Shown: positions 35,135-47,542, counted from the first letter of the stretch. The stretch: DNA of 64,000 nucleotides from an uncultured Helicobacter sp. (GCA_949298825.1 CASFYB010000008.1:1-64000), one strand, 5' to 3'. Program-made: numbers and translations. The notes: generated by a model from the sequence alone, not told the origin.

Positions 35135-36871
35135 TTAGATTCTAGCAAAATTAGGCTGTATTTTATACTCACCAAGTGCATTACCCTTTGTATCCATCAT
35201 ATGCACAGAACACGCGATGCAAGGGTCAAATGAGTGGATCGTACGCACAATCTCAAGTGGTTGTGTCAAATTAGCTATTTTTGTGCCTATGAGGCTTGTC
35301 TCATAAGGTCCTTTTTGTCCCTTATGATCTCTTGGGCCTGCATTCCATGTTGATGGGACTACAGCTTGATAATTTTTCACAACGCCATTTTCAATCCTAA
35401 CCCAGTGGCTCAACATACCACGTGGCACATTTCCGATATAGCGTCCCTTATACTCTTTATTTTTATCAATGACATAAGGTGCGCAAGTAGCAGTATCTGA
35501 TTTTAGATTCTCCACTAAGGCATCAAATGCTTTCTTACCATGATCACAGATCACTACAGCTTCGATACATCTAGCTGCTGTTCTGCCCAATGTACTAAAT
35601 AGCGCTTCCACTGGCAAGCCACTATCTTTTAAAAACTTTGTTGCTACTGGAGTGATATAAGGATTTTTAGCCGCTAGTCCTACGACGATAGTAGCCAGTG
35701 GTCCGACCTCCATAGGCATATCATTGTATCTAGGAGATTTGATCCAAGAATACTTACCCTTCATATCAATAAGCTTGGAATCTACCATCTTCCCATCTGG
35801 ACCATAGCTTTGACCATCTTTAAAGCCTGTATACTCTGGCGTAGTCTGCCCATCATAAGGATGAAGCGCAGGCTCATTAGTATTCTCATATTTATACCAT
35901 GAGTTAGTCACCTCTTCTTTGATAAGATCTTCATTGATATCTAGCACCTTAGATAGATCGCCATTAAGCACGATACCACTGCTAAAGAGATATTCATCAG
36001 CACCTATTTGCATTTCTGCATGAGAGATAAAGTTTTTAAGATTGCATCCTTTTAGTACAGAAGGCTCTTTATTAAACGCTTTAGCCGCCATCACGACATC
36101 AGCATAATAGGCATTGTGGATAAACTCACTTACCCTATCAAACTTAGCACTCCACTCTCCTAAACGAGTAGGATCTAAAACATCCATAACAGAAGTGATA
36201 CCACCGACTGTAAGGCTTTGAGGGTGAGGCTGCTTAGCTCCAAAAATCGCCATCATCTTGGCAATCTCACGCTGGATCTCAAGCAGCTTTAGATAATGTG
36301 ATAGGACGATGAGATTCTGCTCTGGGGTAAAATGATAGGTCTTATGCCCCCAATAAGCATTCTGGAATGGCCCAAGTGCACCCTGCTTTACAAAGTCACC
36401 CACACGCTTTTGCACAGCTCTTAGCTCATCTTCCCCAGTGCAAGTAGGGGTTTTAGTATATTTAAATGCCTCTTTTGAAGCCTTGGCTGGATCGGCCTTT
36501 AGCGCGGATGTGATATCACACCAATCTAGCCCATGAAGCGTATAAAAATGCACCACATGATCATGCAAGAAAAGTGAAATATTCATGAGACTTCTGACCA
36601 TTTGAGCATTAAAAGGTATTTTGATACCCAAAGCATCTTCTACTGCTACGATCCCTGCCTTATAGTGAGAAAAAGTACAAACCCCGCAGATTCTCTGTGC
36701 GATAAAGCCAGCATCCCTAGGATCTCTTCCCTTGATGATCGTCTCTAGTCCACGAAATAGCGTAGAAGAAGAAAAAGCATCTGTGATTACATTATTCTCA
36801 TCTACGATAACTTCAATTCTTAAATGCCCTTCGATTCTAGTGATGGGGTCTACTACAATTCTTTTTGTCAT
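35135..36871 (-). CDS. hydB: [NiFe] uptake hydrogenase large subunit
   Basis: The 578-aa subunit holds the Ni-Fe active site. The two CxxC pairs are present: RICGVC (Cys62 and Cys65) near the N-terminus and DPCIACSVH near the C-terminus. The usual cleavage is after that His, leaving a short tail for HydD to remove. The enzyme faces the periplasm and oxidises H2. Gap to hydA is 17 bp. Confidence 0.96.
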   Translation of the reverse strand: MTKRIVVDPITRIEGHLRIEVIVDENNVITDAFSSSTLFRGLETIIKGRDPRDAGFIAQRICGVCTFSHYKAGIVAVEDALGIKIPFNAQMVRSLMNISLFLHDHVVHFYTLHGLDWCDITSALKADPAKASKEAFKYTKTPTCTGEDELRAVQKRVGDFVKQGALGPFQNAYWGHKTYHFTPEQNLIVLSHYLKLLEIQREIAKMMAIFGAKQPHPQSLTVGGITSVMDVLDPTRLGEWSAKFDRVSEFIHNAYYADVVMAAKAFNKEPSVLKGCNLKNFISHAEMQIGADEYLFSSGIVLNGDLSKVLDINEDLIKEEVTNSWYKYENTNEPALHPYDGQTTPEYTGFKDGQSYGPDGKMVDSKLIDMKGKYSWIKSPRYNDMPMEVGPLATIVVGLAAKNPYITPVATKFLKDSGLPVEALFSTLGRTAARCIEAVVICDHGKKAFDALVENLKSDTATCAPYVIDKNKEYKGRYIGNVPRGMLSHWVRIENGVVKNYQAVVPSTWNAGPRDHKGQKGPYETSLIGTKIANLTQPLEIVRTIHSFDPCIACSVHMMDTKGNALGEYKIQPNFARI

Positions 36872-36888
36872 ACTCTCTCCTTAAGATC

Positions 36889-38043
36889 TTATTCTTCTGT
36901 TTTGCTTTTTGTCATGCTAGATACGACAGCATGCGCTGCGATACCAATAGCCGTAGCTGCTAAAATCACAGTGCCTACTGTATCAGCAGTCTTATCAGCC
37001 CCAAGGCCATTATATGAAGTTTGATAAAGCTTATTGCCTAATGGCTCTTCAAATGGACTCATAGTATCCCAGAAGTTTGGCTCACTGCAGCCGATACATC
37101 CATGTCCAGCTTGGATCGGCCAGCTTGTATGTGAGTTGAAGCGAAGTTTTGAGCAGTTATTAAATGTATATGGTCCCTTGCATCCTACTTTATAGAGGCA
37201 GTATCCCTTCTCAGCATTCTCATCGCCAAAATGCTGTACAAACTCTCCAGCATCAAAATGCCCTCTTCTTTCGCAAAGATCGTGGATTCTATGTCCGTAT
37301 GCCCATTTTGGACGATTAAATGCATCTAGTGCTGGCAATGTCCCAAACATCACAAAATAAAGCACATTACCTACGATATTTTTTTCACTAGGAGGGCATC
37401 CAGGCACATTGATGATAGGCTTGGAAATAATCTTACTTAAAGGTGCGGCTGAAGTAGGATTTGGATAGGCTGCCTGCACACCGCCAAAGCTCGAGCATGT
37501 CCCGATAGCAAATATCGCTGCTGCTCCCTCTGCTGCTTCCCTGCAAGTTTGAGCCCCTGTGCGTCCTTCAGCACCGATGGTTAAAAAGTGCTCAACAGTA
37601 GGGATGCCACCCTCTACCATTAAAATATAATTTCCCTTATGCTTTTTGATTGCATTTTCCAGATTATGCTCAGCCTGATATCCAGCTGCAGCCATGATAG
37701 TTTCATGATATTCAAGATTGATCGTATCAAAAATAATTGAATCAATGCTAGGATCTTCAGCCCTTAGCAAGCTTTCACTACAGCCAGTGCACTCTGCCAT
37801 ATGAAGCCAGATCACAGGCAGTCTTGAAGCCACTTCCGCAGCTCTAGCTGTAAGTGGTGCAAAGCTAGCAGGTAAGGCTAGTGCTGCTGTCATCACTCCA
37901 GCCCATTTCATAAAGTCACGACGCTCGATCCCTTTTTGACTAAGCAAGGTTTCAAACTCCTTATCCTCTTTAGCCATAGGAAGCTTAGATAGAGTATCTA
38001 ATCTCTTAGCAACCTTATTTAAAAGTTGTTTTTCATCCTTCAC
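36889..38043 (-). CDS. hydA: [NiFe] uptake hydrogenase small subunit
   Basis: The 384-aa iron-sulfur subunit has a long Tat signal: RRDFMK at residues 41-46, then a hydrophobic stretch ending at LTARA. AECTGCSES starts the proximal cluster site, and further Cys motifs (GTCSSFGG, GCPPSEKN, CERRGHFD, GCKGPYTFNNC, GCIGCSEPNFWD) follow. A C-terminal hydrophobic segment (AVILAATAIGIAAHAVV-type) probably anchors it. It is the first gene of hydABCDE, with AGGAG before the start. The unusually long pre-Tat N-terminus is common in these subunits. Confidence 0.96.
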   Translation of the reverse strand: MKDEKQLLNKVAKRLDTLSKLPMAKEDKEFETLLSQKGIERRDFMKWAGVMTAALALPASFAPLTARAAEVASRLPVIWLHMAECTGCSESLLRAEDPSIDSIIFDTINLEYHETIMAAAGYQAEHNLENAIKKHKGNYILMVEGGIPTVEHFLTIGAEGRTGAQTCREAAEGAAAIFAIGTCSSFGGVQAAYPNPTSAAPLSKIISKPIINVPGCPPSEKNIVGNVLYFVMFGTLPALDAFNRPKWAYGHRIHDLCERRGHFDAGEFVQHFGDENAEKGYCLYKVGCKGPYTFNNCSKLRFNSHTSWPIQAGHGCIGCSEPNFWDTMSPFEEPLGNKLYQTSYNGLGADKTADTVGTVILAATAIGIAAHAVVSSMTKSKTEE

Positions 38044-38140
38044 TGCATTCTCCTTAGTTTGTATTTATGCTTTGCATTGCCTCATTTATCTGAAGCTCCA
38101 AAAGTCCGCACTACCTCAAAAACGAAAGCATGTTGCCAAA

Positions 38141-38146
38141 TTATAC
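38141..38146 (-). promoter_or_regulatory. -10 box for hydABCDE
   Basis: The minus strand reads TATAAT about 98 bp before the hydA start. No clear -35 box. Confidence 0.45.
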
Positions 38147-38281
38147 TTAGATTTTTCTAATTTGTCTGCACTCTGCGCTATAGTTTCATTATTTTTTAAC
38201 CAAAAAATTATTAAAAATAGACAAAATTCTATCATTTCTCCATATCTTTACTTTGTTTAAATCTTCATCAATGAATTCTGC

Positions 38282-38287
38282 TACAAT
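38282..38287 (+). promoter_or_regulatory. candidate -10 box for the FadL-like gene
   Basis: TACAAT lies about 71 bp before the TTG start of the porin gene. Confidence 0.35.
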
Positions 38288-38357
38288 AAATCTATTAAAG
38301 TTTAAAAATCAAAATAACTCAAAGAGGGAATCTGGCGAAAGGATTTAATATAAGGTT

Positions 38358-40999
<2,642 letters not shown>

Positions 41000-41009
41000 C
41001 CTTTTTATA

Positions 41010-41684
41010 ATGAAAGCCCTAATAGCCCAATTTCAAAATCTACCCCCACTCTTTTGGGTGATGTGCGTGGGATGCTGCAGTCTTATTGTGGCTTTAGATT
41101 TTTATCTACACTCATCTCTTACTTCTATGCTCGCTGCTTTTAGCGGCGTGTGCTTTGCCTTTTTTGCCGGAGCGATGAGGCTTATTTGCTATTTTTTCGG
41201 GCTATGCTACTGCATTAGCTATGCTATCATCGCTTTTGAGGCCAGGCTTTATGGAGATGTTTTTTTAAGTCTAGTCTATCTGCCTTTAAATCTCATCGGC
41301 CTTATAGAATGGCATAACCATCCATATAAAGAAAAGATCAAGCTAAAAAGCCTAAAAAGCCTCACCCCCACACTCATCCTCATAGCTCTTAGCAGTCTTG
41401 CTTATGGCTTTTTCTTAGATTCCATCCATTCATCCTATCCTTTTTTAAACGCCTTTTCTGTAACCCTCCAGCTCTTTGCTACCTATCTGCAGTCAAAGCG
41501 CTATATCCAGTCTTATCTACTTGTGACACTGGCCAATATCATCATGTGCTATATTTGGTTTAGGCTATCACTAGGGGATACTAAAATGTTCTTACAGTTT
41601 TTTAATGCCTGTATATTTTTGATCATTGGGATTGTCTTTTACATCAAATGGCATAGAGAATACAAATCTCAAAAGGAAATCTAA
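41010..41684 (+). CDS. pnuC: PnuC-family vitamin transporter
   Basis: The membrane protein has about seven helices. I start it at ATG 41010, as the open frame from 40929 lies inside pseB; this gives 224 aa. LIEWHNHPYKE is a near-match to the PnuC WxxW/N-type signature, and SKRYIQSYLLVTLANIIMCY fits the fold. PnuC proteins move nicotinamide riboside or, next to thiamine genes, thiamine. The adjacent thiN favours thiamine (PnuT-like). Stop and thiN start overlap (TAATG). Confidence 0.75.
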   Translation: MKALIAQFQNLPPLFWVMCVGCCSLIVALDFYLHSSLTSMLAAFSGVCFAFFAGAMRLICYFFGLCYCISYAIIAFEARLYGDVFLSLVYLPLNLIGLIEWHNHPYKEKIKLKSLKSLTPTLILIALSSLAYGFFLDSIHSSYPFLNAFSVTLQLFATYLQSKRYIQSYLLVTLANIIMCYIWFRLSLGDTKMFLQFFNACIFLIIGIVFYIKWHREYKSQKEI

Positions 41685-42310
41685 TGTCAAAAACTGCCTA
41701 CATCCTAGCCAATGGAGAGTTCCCCCGCACAAAAGATAGGATAAATGAACTAAGGCTAGCAGACTTTATCATCGTATGTGATGGGGCTATCAGACATTTA
41801 GAGCGCCATCACATCACCCCTAGCCTTATCATCGGTGATCTTGACTCCATCCCCAAAAAGCTAGCTAAAAAATATGCTCCCATCACCCTGCATATAGCTG
41901 AGCAAAATAGCAATGACCTATCTAAAGCCTTTTATCATGGGCTAAAACTTGGATTTGATAGCTTTGTAATTTTAGGTGCTGGTGGTAAAAGAGAAGATCA
42001 CGCTCTAGCAAACTTTGCCCATCTCATAGAATATAGCCAGTTTGCCAAAGTGATGATGCGTAGTGATTTTGGTGAGTTTAGCATCCATACTACCCCTTGT
42101 GCATTTAGCACACATCAAGGGGAGCAGCTTTCATTTTTCTATCTGGATCCTAAAATCGCGCTAAACTCAACAGGGCTAAAGTACCCGCTAAATGGCTTTT
42201 ACCCGCCAGCGCTATACTCCGCCACGCTCAATGAAGCCTTAGGCGATGAAGTGCTCATCACTTCAGATACCCCGAGCACTTTCATCCTTTATCGTGCGTA
42301 TAAAAGATAG
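41684..42310 (+). CDS. thiN: thiamine pyrophosphokinase
   Basis: The 208-aa enzyme transfers pyrophosphate from ATP to thiamine, giving thiamine diphosphate. AYILANGEFP, FIIVCDGAIRHLERHHITPS, IIGDLDSIPKKL, QNSNDLSKAFYHGLKLGFDS and LGAGGKREDHALANF are TPK family motifs. It is coupled to pnuC, so the pair forms a thiamine uptake-and-trap unit. It ends 3 bp before the convergent htrA stop. Confidence 0.9.
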   Translation: MSKTAYILANGEFPRTKDRINELRLADFIIVCDGAIRHLERHHITPSLIIGDLDSIPKKLAKKYAPITLHIAEQNSNDLSKAFYHGLKLGFDSFVILGAGGKREDHALANFAHLIEYSQFAKVMMRSDFGEFSIHTTPCAFSTHQGEQLSFFYLDPKIALNSTGLKYPLNGFYPPALYSATLNEALGDEVLITSDTPSTFILYRAYKR

Positions 42311-42312
42311 CA

Positions 42313-43734
42313 TCATTTCACGACGATGGTTTTCACTCCATTTTTTGTATACACTAAGATTCTTTTAGTTTTACCACGGAATTTATTTAGCGCATTGCTA
42401 AAATCATTTGTATCTTTGATCGTGATATTCTCAATCTGTGAGATCACATCCCCTGGATTAAACCCAGCCTCTTGCGCTGGGGAATCATCTGCCACACTAG
42501 TGACCAACACTCCATTAATATCATTTGCGATTCTATATTGTTGGCGAATTGCTTGTGTGATAGTCTCTACCCTAAGACCTTTTAGCTCACTTTGATCATC
42601 ATTTTTTGTACTTACAGATGAGCTCTTTTTATTTTTATTGCGTTCTGCAAGCTTAAGTGTGATAGTCATCTCTTTTTTATCACGAAGTATTTTTAGCGTG
42701 ACATCTGTATTTGGTTTTAGCGTGCCTATATAGTTTTTCAAGTCCGCGCTATCTTTTATCTTTCTGCCATTTACCTCAGTGATGAGATCCCAGACCATAA
42801 GCCCTGCCTTCTTAGCTGGGGAATCTTTTTCAATGCTAATAACCACTGCACCCTCTAAGCCATTATAGCTATCACGAAGGTCATTGCTTACATCCTGTAT
42901 CCCCACTCCAAGATACCCACGCTCTATCTTACCATCTTTGATTAGCTGGCTAACTACGCTTTTTACCATCTCTGAAGGGATAGCAAAGCCAATACCGATA
43001 TTACCACCAGAGCGTGAGATGATAGCCGTATTGATCCCTACTAGCGCACCACGCGTATCTATAAGCGCACCACCAGAGTTCCCCGGATTGATAGAAGTGT
43101 CTGTCTGTAAGAAGTTTTCATAGTTATTAATGCCGATGCCATTTTTATTCAGTGCTGAAATAATCCCTTGTGTCACAGTCTCCCCTACGCCAAATGGATT
43201 CCCTATTGCAAAGACCACATCTCCTACTAAAACATTAGAGCTATTAGCAAACTTGATAAAAGGCAAACCCTGCTTATCAATGCGTATCACAGCAAGATCA
43301 GAATCGGGATCTGTGCCTACAAGCGTAGCGTTATATTCCTTTGTAGAGTTTGGCAAGGTAACAACAATCTTATCTGCCCCATCGATCACATGATTATTAG
43401 TTACAATATAGCCATCACTAGAGACGATCACCCCGCTACCAAGCGCACGTTCTATCCTATCTTTTGGTATTTGATTATACAAATCTCCGAAAAATTGCTG
43501 GAAAAATGGGTCATTAAACATTGGATTATTTTGCAAGGCATTTTTTATTTTTTTTTGAGTAGAGATATTGACTACTGCTTGTGTAGCCTCTTTGATCGAG
43601 TCATGGTAAGAATACACACTATTTGACTTGCTAGCATCTGGGCTGATACGCTCTGTCACATCTGGCACACTCTGGATCTCAAAAGCACCCAAAATACCAG
43701 CCAAAGCAATACTTAAAAACATCGTCTTCTTCAT
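42313..43734 (-). CDS. htrA: HtrA/DegP periplasmic serine protease
   Basis: The 473-aa protease-chaperone has a signal peptide and the trypsin-like domain with His115 (TNNHVID), Asp146 (SDLAVI) and Ser220 (NPGNSGGAL). Two PDZ domains follow, from about residue 265 and 375. Helicobacter HtrA is secreted and can cut E-cadherin in H. pylori (established knowledge). AAGGAG precedes the ATG. It probably has its own promoter in the 122-bp gap next to fhaC. Confidence 0.95.
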   Translation of the reverse strand: MKKTMFLSIALAGILGAFEIQSVPDVTERISPDASKSNSVYSYHDSIKEATQAVVNISTQKKIKNALQNNPMFNDPFFQQFFGDLYNQIPKDRIERALGSGVIVSSDGYIVTNNHVIDGADKIVVTLPNSTKEYNATLVGTDPDSDLAVIRIDKQGLPFIKFANSSNVLVGDVVFAIGNPFGVGETVTQGIISALNKNGIGINNYENFLQTDTSINPGNSGGALIDTRGALVGINTAIISRSGGNIGIGFAIPSEMVKSVVSQLIKDGKIERGYLGVGIQDVSNDLRDSYNGLEGAVVISIEKDSPAKKAGLMVWDLITEVNGRKIKDSADLKNYIGTLKPNTDVTLKILRDKKEMTITLKLAERNKNKKSSSVSTKNDDQSELKGLRVETITQAIRQQYRIANDINGVLVTSVADDSPAQEAGFNPGDVISQIENITIKDTNDFSNALNKFRGKTKRILVYTKNGVKTIVVK

Positions 43735-43856
43735 ACAATCTCCTTACAGAAAAACTTCAAGTGGCTATTTTAGAAACTGCTTTTAAATAAAAAATAAATA
43801 TTTTAAAAAGTTTTATTTATTTTTAAGCATTTATTAGATATAGCGGAGAAATTTTA

Positions 43857-45410
43857 TCATCCCCAGTTCACCCCTACTGAAAAGAAAAAATTCTGCGTGG
43901 CTATGCGCTTAGATGAGCTATAAAGTGGCACATACCACCAGCCCTGGATATTGAAGTATTTATACACCAAACTTATGCCTGCACCTCCGCCAGATAGCAT
44001 ATTTTGTGCGCTGAAGTTTAGATCTTTCACATAGCCTGCATCAAGCCCTATGCTAGGGACTAGCTTTAGCTCTTTATATAGTGGTATGTATAGATTAAGG
44101 TCATTGCGATAGATCACCCCTATCTGTCCGCTATAGCTAAGCCTATCAAACCCCCTCACAGTATACCTCCCACCGATCACAAAGGCATCATTAGCATAGA
44201 TCCCGCTACTGCCTACCTGTGTCCTGATAGAAGATATATAGCTTAGATCAAGGCTTTTTATCTTGAAAGGATAGTACAAAGTGAGATTAAGCGTAGGCAA
44301 AAAATAGTGACTTGCATCTAGCAGCCTATTTGCCAAGCTATAGCCGTATAAAAAACTAGAATCCACACTAAAGCTAAAGCTCTGTGCCAAATAAGCATAG
44401 TGCAGAAACAAAGAGTTTTGCACTACTTTCCTATCTTGAGCGATGAGCAAAATATCTTCTAAAAAGCTCTTAGAAAGCCTAAAACCAAAGTCATACCCCA
44501 TAGATAGATCATGATTTTGATTCCTCAAGATGGAGTAGCTAAGCTTTGTATCATTGTTGAGATTATACCCGCCATAGGCTGGAGTGAGATTAACAAGCCT
44601 TATTTGATAGCTGCTTTTAGAGTATGACAAGCTCTCTTCAAATACAAACTTCAAAAAAGGCAGTCGGTAGCTAAATGAGCCATAAAAGCTGTGATTTTTC
44701 TTCACACTTTTGTCAAAAGGGATGGATCCAAGCATATAAAACTGCAGCTTATCTGCAAGCTTCAAGGGATTTTCCCAGGCAAAAAGCACTATATGCTCAT
44801 AGTCAAACTGCAAGTTTCCATTATCCAAAGTATAGCTAGCAGATATGGGGGAGCGCTTCTTCCTTGCTTTAATGATCACATCACTATAGCCATCTTTTTG
44901 AGCTGGGATGATCTCCATCTGGCTTGTGATATGACGCATACTCTTGAGATTATGCATGCCCGCTTCTATATCTCTAAGATAGAGGATATCCCCCTCTTTG
45001 ATGCTAAAGTCTTTTTTAGGAAAGGCAAAGATGCCATCATAGTCATAAGTGATCTTAGATATCCTCCCAGGCTCAAAGGAAATCTCAAGCTTATGGCTTT
45101 TTAGATCTTGAGGCTTGAGACCAAAGCGCGAGGTGAGGTATCCCTTTTGTATAGTGATGTCATTTAAGGATTTAAGAAGAGTGTTTAAGGATGGAGTATC
45201 TATGCAGCTATGCTTGTAGCCCTCCATCAAAGCATAAGCATAGCCAAAGCCCTTGGGCAGGCTAGATGCCTCTTTTTGAGTATCTAGGAATGTGATCTCA
45301 TCTATCACAAAGCACTTTCCCCATCCTAAGGCTATAGAGGATATAGACAGGATGAGGAAGGCAAGCTTTTTAGAATGTATAGTTAAATGCAAAAAATAGC
45401 TGGAAAACAT
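43857..45410 (-). CDS. fhaC: TpsB/FhaC-type two-partner secretion transporter
   Basis: The 517-aa Omp85-like pore exports its cognate TpsA. A signal peptide precedes a POTRA-type segment (DTPSLNTLLKSLNDITIQKG then YLTSRFGLKPQDL). The 16-strand ShlB-type barrel follows, with the conserved loop-6 motif VRGFDR (FVIGGRYTVRGFDRLSYSGQ). The gene is last in the fhaB-OMP-OMP-OMP-fhaC series and its ATG overlaps the preceding OMP gene by 41 bp. It presumably exports the FhaB-like protein encoded at 47543-53016. Start position is the least certain point. Confidence 0.88.
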   Translation of the reverse strand: MFSSYFLHLTIHSKKLAFLILSISSIALGWGKCFVIDEITFLDTQKEASSLPKGFGYAYALMEGYKHSCIDTPSLNTLLKSLNDITIQKGYLTSRFGLKPQDLKSHKLEISFEPGRISKITYDYDGIFAFPKKDFSIKEGDILYLRDIEAGMHNLKSMRHITSQMEIIPAQKDGYSDVIIKARKKRSPISASYTLDNGNLQFDYEHIVLFAWENPLKLADKLQFYMLGSIPFDKSVKKNHSFYGSFSYRLPFLKFVFEESLSYSKSSYQIRLVNLTPAYGGYNLNNDTKLSYSILRNQNHDLSMGYDFGFRLSKSFLEDILLIAQDRKVVQNSLFLHYAYLAQSFSFSVDSSFLYGYSLANRLLDASHYFLPTLNLTLYYPFKIKSLDLSYISSIRTQVGSSGIYANDAFVIGGRYTVRGFDRLSYSGQIGVIYRNDLNLYIPLYKELKLVPSIGLDAGYVKDLNFSAQNMLSGGGAGISLVYKYFNIQGWWYVPLYSSSKRIATQNFFFSVGVNWG

Positions 45411-45990
45411 TACTTATATTTGACTTAAAACCAAAATCAGCTAGATTACCACCAAGTGAGACATACTGACCAAATGGATATTTTATACCAAACTGCATCA
45501 TCGCCTTGCCAGTCTCACCAAATGCCTTAAAAAATCCAAACTGCGCATAAGGGAGATTCTTATGTCCTTTATTCATATCTACAATAGGCTGTATTGCATT
45601 AGCAAAATCATAAAAACCCCAATCATAACCACCACCAATAAACACACCTGAAGCATTTGGCTTATCACTAAAAGATAGCATATAATCAAGCGAAGCACCA
45701 GCCTGCATAAATGCCCAATCACTTACATTTGAGTAATCATAAGTACCAGTAATCTTAAAGGCATTATAGTTATTAATCCCCCAGATAAAACCTAGTCTCA
45801 CACCATAGTCCCCTTGAAAGGTAAACCTCCACTCTCCAGAGACAACCTGACCATTAGAAGTGGCCACTGCACTAGTCTTATTAAGATTAGTTCCTATATT
45901 TGCTCCGATAAAAACACCTGTAGGCAAAGCCGATAGGCTTCCCATACCTAAAATACCACTTAAAACCAAAAGTTTGAAAATCTTTTTCAT
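45370..45990 (-). CDS. Helicobacter outer-membrane beta-barrel protein (OMP 3)
   Basis: The 206-aa protein has a signal peptide (MKKIFKLLVLSGILGMGSLSALP) and a small barrel ending in FAFNYTF. It is a paralogue of OMP 1 (46822-47478): both begin GVFIGA, share LGFIWGINNYNAFKIT and FIGGGYDWGFY, and end in FNYTF. The 5' leaders also resemble each other (ACTCCTTAT...AGAATGCT). It overlaps fhaC at its 3' end. Function unknown; its location within a two-partner secretion operon suggests a link, possibly as a surface accessory or receptor. Confidence 0.8.
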   Translation of the reverse strand: MKKIFKLLVLSGILGMGSLSALPTGVFIGANIGTNLNKTSAVATSNGQVVSGEWRFTFQGDYGVRLGFIWGINNYNAFKITGTYDYSNVSDWAFMQAGASLDYMLSFSDKPNASGVFIGGGYDWGFYDFANAIQPIVDMNKGHKNLPYAQFGFFKAFGETGKAMMQFGIKYPFGQYVSLGGNLADFGFKSNISNVFQLFFAFNYTF

Positions 45991-46050
45991 TTCTACTCCT
46001 TATAAAAGAATGCTAGATTCTAGAAACTAAAATCTACCAATCTATCATAA

Positions 46051-46066
46051 GAGGCCAAAAGGCCTC
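46051..46066 (-). terminator. hairpin before OMP 3
   Basis: GAGGCC and GGCCTC form a 6-bp stem with an AAAA loop directly after the OMP 2 stop. Poor T-run follows, so this could be an attenuator or processing site rather than a full terminator. Confidence 0.35.
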
Positions 46067-46071
46067 AAAAA

Positions 46072-46813
46072 CTAGAATACAAATTTATATCCCATCATAT
46101 AAAAACTATAGTGATTTTCAAATTTCTCTATTGTAGTAAATGCAAAATTATCATCCTTAACGATTTCCGGTTTAAAAATAGGAATACTGGCATAAAGTTC
46201 CAAGCGATGTCTACCATTAAGCATTAAACTTATGCCTGCTCGCCAATTATGTATTTAAAAATAAGTGACTCCCATTAAACCCATAAAGACTCTTGGATGC
46301 CCTAAAGTCTGCACCATTAACCCTTAAACCACTTAATGTCAATGTTAAATCCTGATAATTAACATCTCTTGTTTTAAAATGTGCTTTTAATATCTCTGGA
46401 GTTATACCACCAAAAATACCTAGACTAAATTTATCACTACTAATAGGAGTAAAAAATAAGTCTAAACTACCACTCAAGCTGGTGTGATAAATATCCTCAA
46501 TCTGCGTATTCAGTCCAGATATTTCAGAGCGTATTCCCCTCCAAGTCCCATTATTGCCAAAACCAAGATTTAACATCCATCTAAAACCAAAAAAACGAGA
46601 AAAATGCTCGGTACCAAAGTTTATACCAACCTTAATACCATCCATCGTTGTATTTAGAGTATAAAACTGATAAGGATTATATCCTGTCAACTCTATTGTG
46701 CCAGACATATTAACTCTTTCTAATGAATAACCCCCTTCAATTCCCAAGAAAAATTTAGCTTGTGCTGTAACACAAAAAATACATCCAAGTATTACTTTTC
46801 TTAAAATACTCAT
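46072..46813 (-). pseudogene. outer-membrane beta-barrel gene with a frameshift (OMP 2)
   Basis: The first open frame (46813-46247) has a signal peptide (MSILRKVILGCIFCVTAQA) and barrel sequence, and ends prematurely after GSHLFLNT. The continuation in another frame (46246 down to TAG at 46072-46074) reads NWRAGISLMLNGRHRLELYA then SIPIFKPEI and finishes ...MGYKFVF, a proper barrel end in Phe. A single-base change in the TTTTTAAATACAT area near 46250 accounts for the break. The intact protein would be about 246 aa. It is less related to OMP 1 and OMP 3. It could be a pseudogene, or a sequencing indel. Confidence 0.7.
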
Positions 46814-46821
46814 TGTCGACC

Positions 46822-47478
46822 CTAAAAGGTGTAATTAAGTGCTATAAATAATGAATACAAATTGCTTCTATAGCTAGTGATACTATCTAATCCAGTGTTT
46901 ATTGTTTGTTTATCGTAGTTTCCAAAAGGATATTTTAGGCCAAATTGCAGCATTGTATTACCATCTTCACCAAATGCCTTAAAAAACCCCAATTGAAGAT
47001 ATGCAAAATCTACATTAACGTTATCTCCATTATTTTTATGTTTTCTTAAATAATTACCCCATTTATAAAAACCCCAGTCATAACCACCACCAATAAACAT
47101 ACCCCATGCATTTGGTTTATCATTAAAAGATAACATATAATCAACCGAAAAACCAGCCTGCATAAAGCCAACATCAAAGAAAGAAGAGTAATCGTAATTT
47201 ACTGTAATCTTAAAGGCATTATAATTATTAATACCCCAAATATAACCAAGTCTTAAGCCATAATCCATTTGAAGCTTGGTTGTTACACCTATATCAGATG
47301 TAACAGTATGACTAGTCGTGTTACCTACAACACTAAAGCTCTCGCTACCCGAACCATAAGGAGCTTTATTTGCATTTGCCCCTAAACTAGCTCCTATAAA
47401 TACACCACTTGGTAAAGCATATAAATTACAGATGGTTAGCATACTTCCTATTAACAAAATATTAAAAATCTTTTTCAT
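46822..47478 (-). CDS. Helicobacter outer-membrane beta-barrel protein (OMP 1)
   Basis: The 218-aa protein has a signal peptide (MKKIFNILLIGSMLTICNLYALP) and a small barrel with C-terminal FIALNYTF. It is clearly the paralogue of OMP 3 (GVFIGA; LGYIWGINNYNAFKIT; FIGGGYDWGFY). It follows the fhaB-like gene after about 65 bp that include a hairpin. The paralogues look like an older duplication that took the leader along. Function unknown. Confidence 0.8.
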   Translation of the reverse strand: MKKIFNILLIGSMLTICNLYALPSGVFIGASLGANANKAPYGSGSESFSVVGNTTSHTVTSDIGVTTKLQMDYGLRLGYIWGINNYNAFKITVNYDYSSFFDVGFMQAGFSVDYMLSFNDKPNAWGMFIGGGYDWGFYKWGNYLRKHKNNGDNVNVDFAYLQLGFFKAFGEDGNTMLQFGLKYPFGNYDKQTINTGLDSITSYRSNLYSLFIALNYTF

Positions 47479-47525
47479 TTTTACTCCTTATGAAAGAATG
47501 CTGAGTTTAATAATAAACCCACCAA

Positions 47526-47541
47526 TCTGTCATAAGACAGA
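47526..47541 (-). terminator. hairpin after the fhaB-like gene
   Basis: TCTGTC and GACAGA form a 6-bp stem with a 4-nt loop just after the fhaB stop. T-run is weak; it may reduce transcription into the OMP genes rather than end it. Confidence 0.4.
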
Positions 47542-47542
47542 C

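Larger units (their letters stand above)
38044..38357. other. 314-bp divergent regulatory gap hydA/porin
   Basis: Non-coding. It holds the promoter elements listed at 38141-38146 (minus) and 38282-38287 (plus) and is strongly AT-rich between them. No palindromic operator was obvious. Confidence 0.6.
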
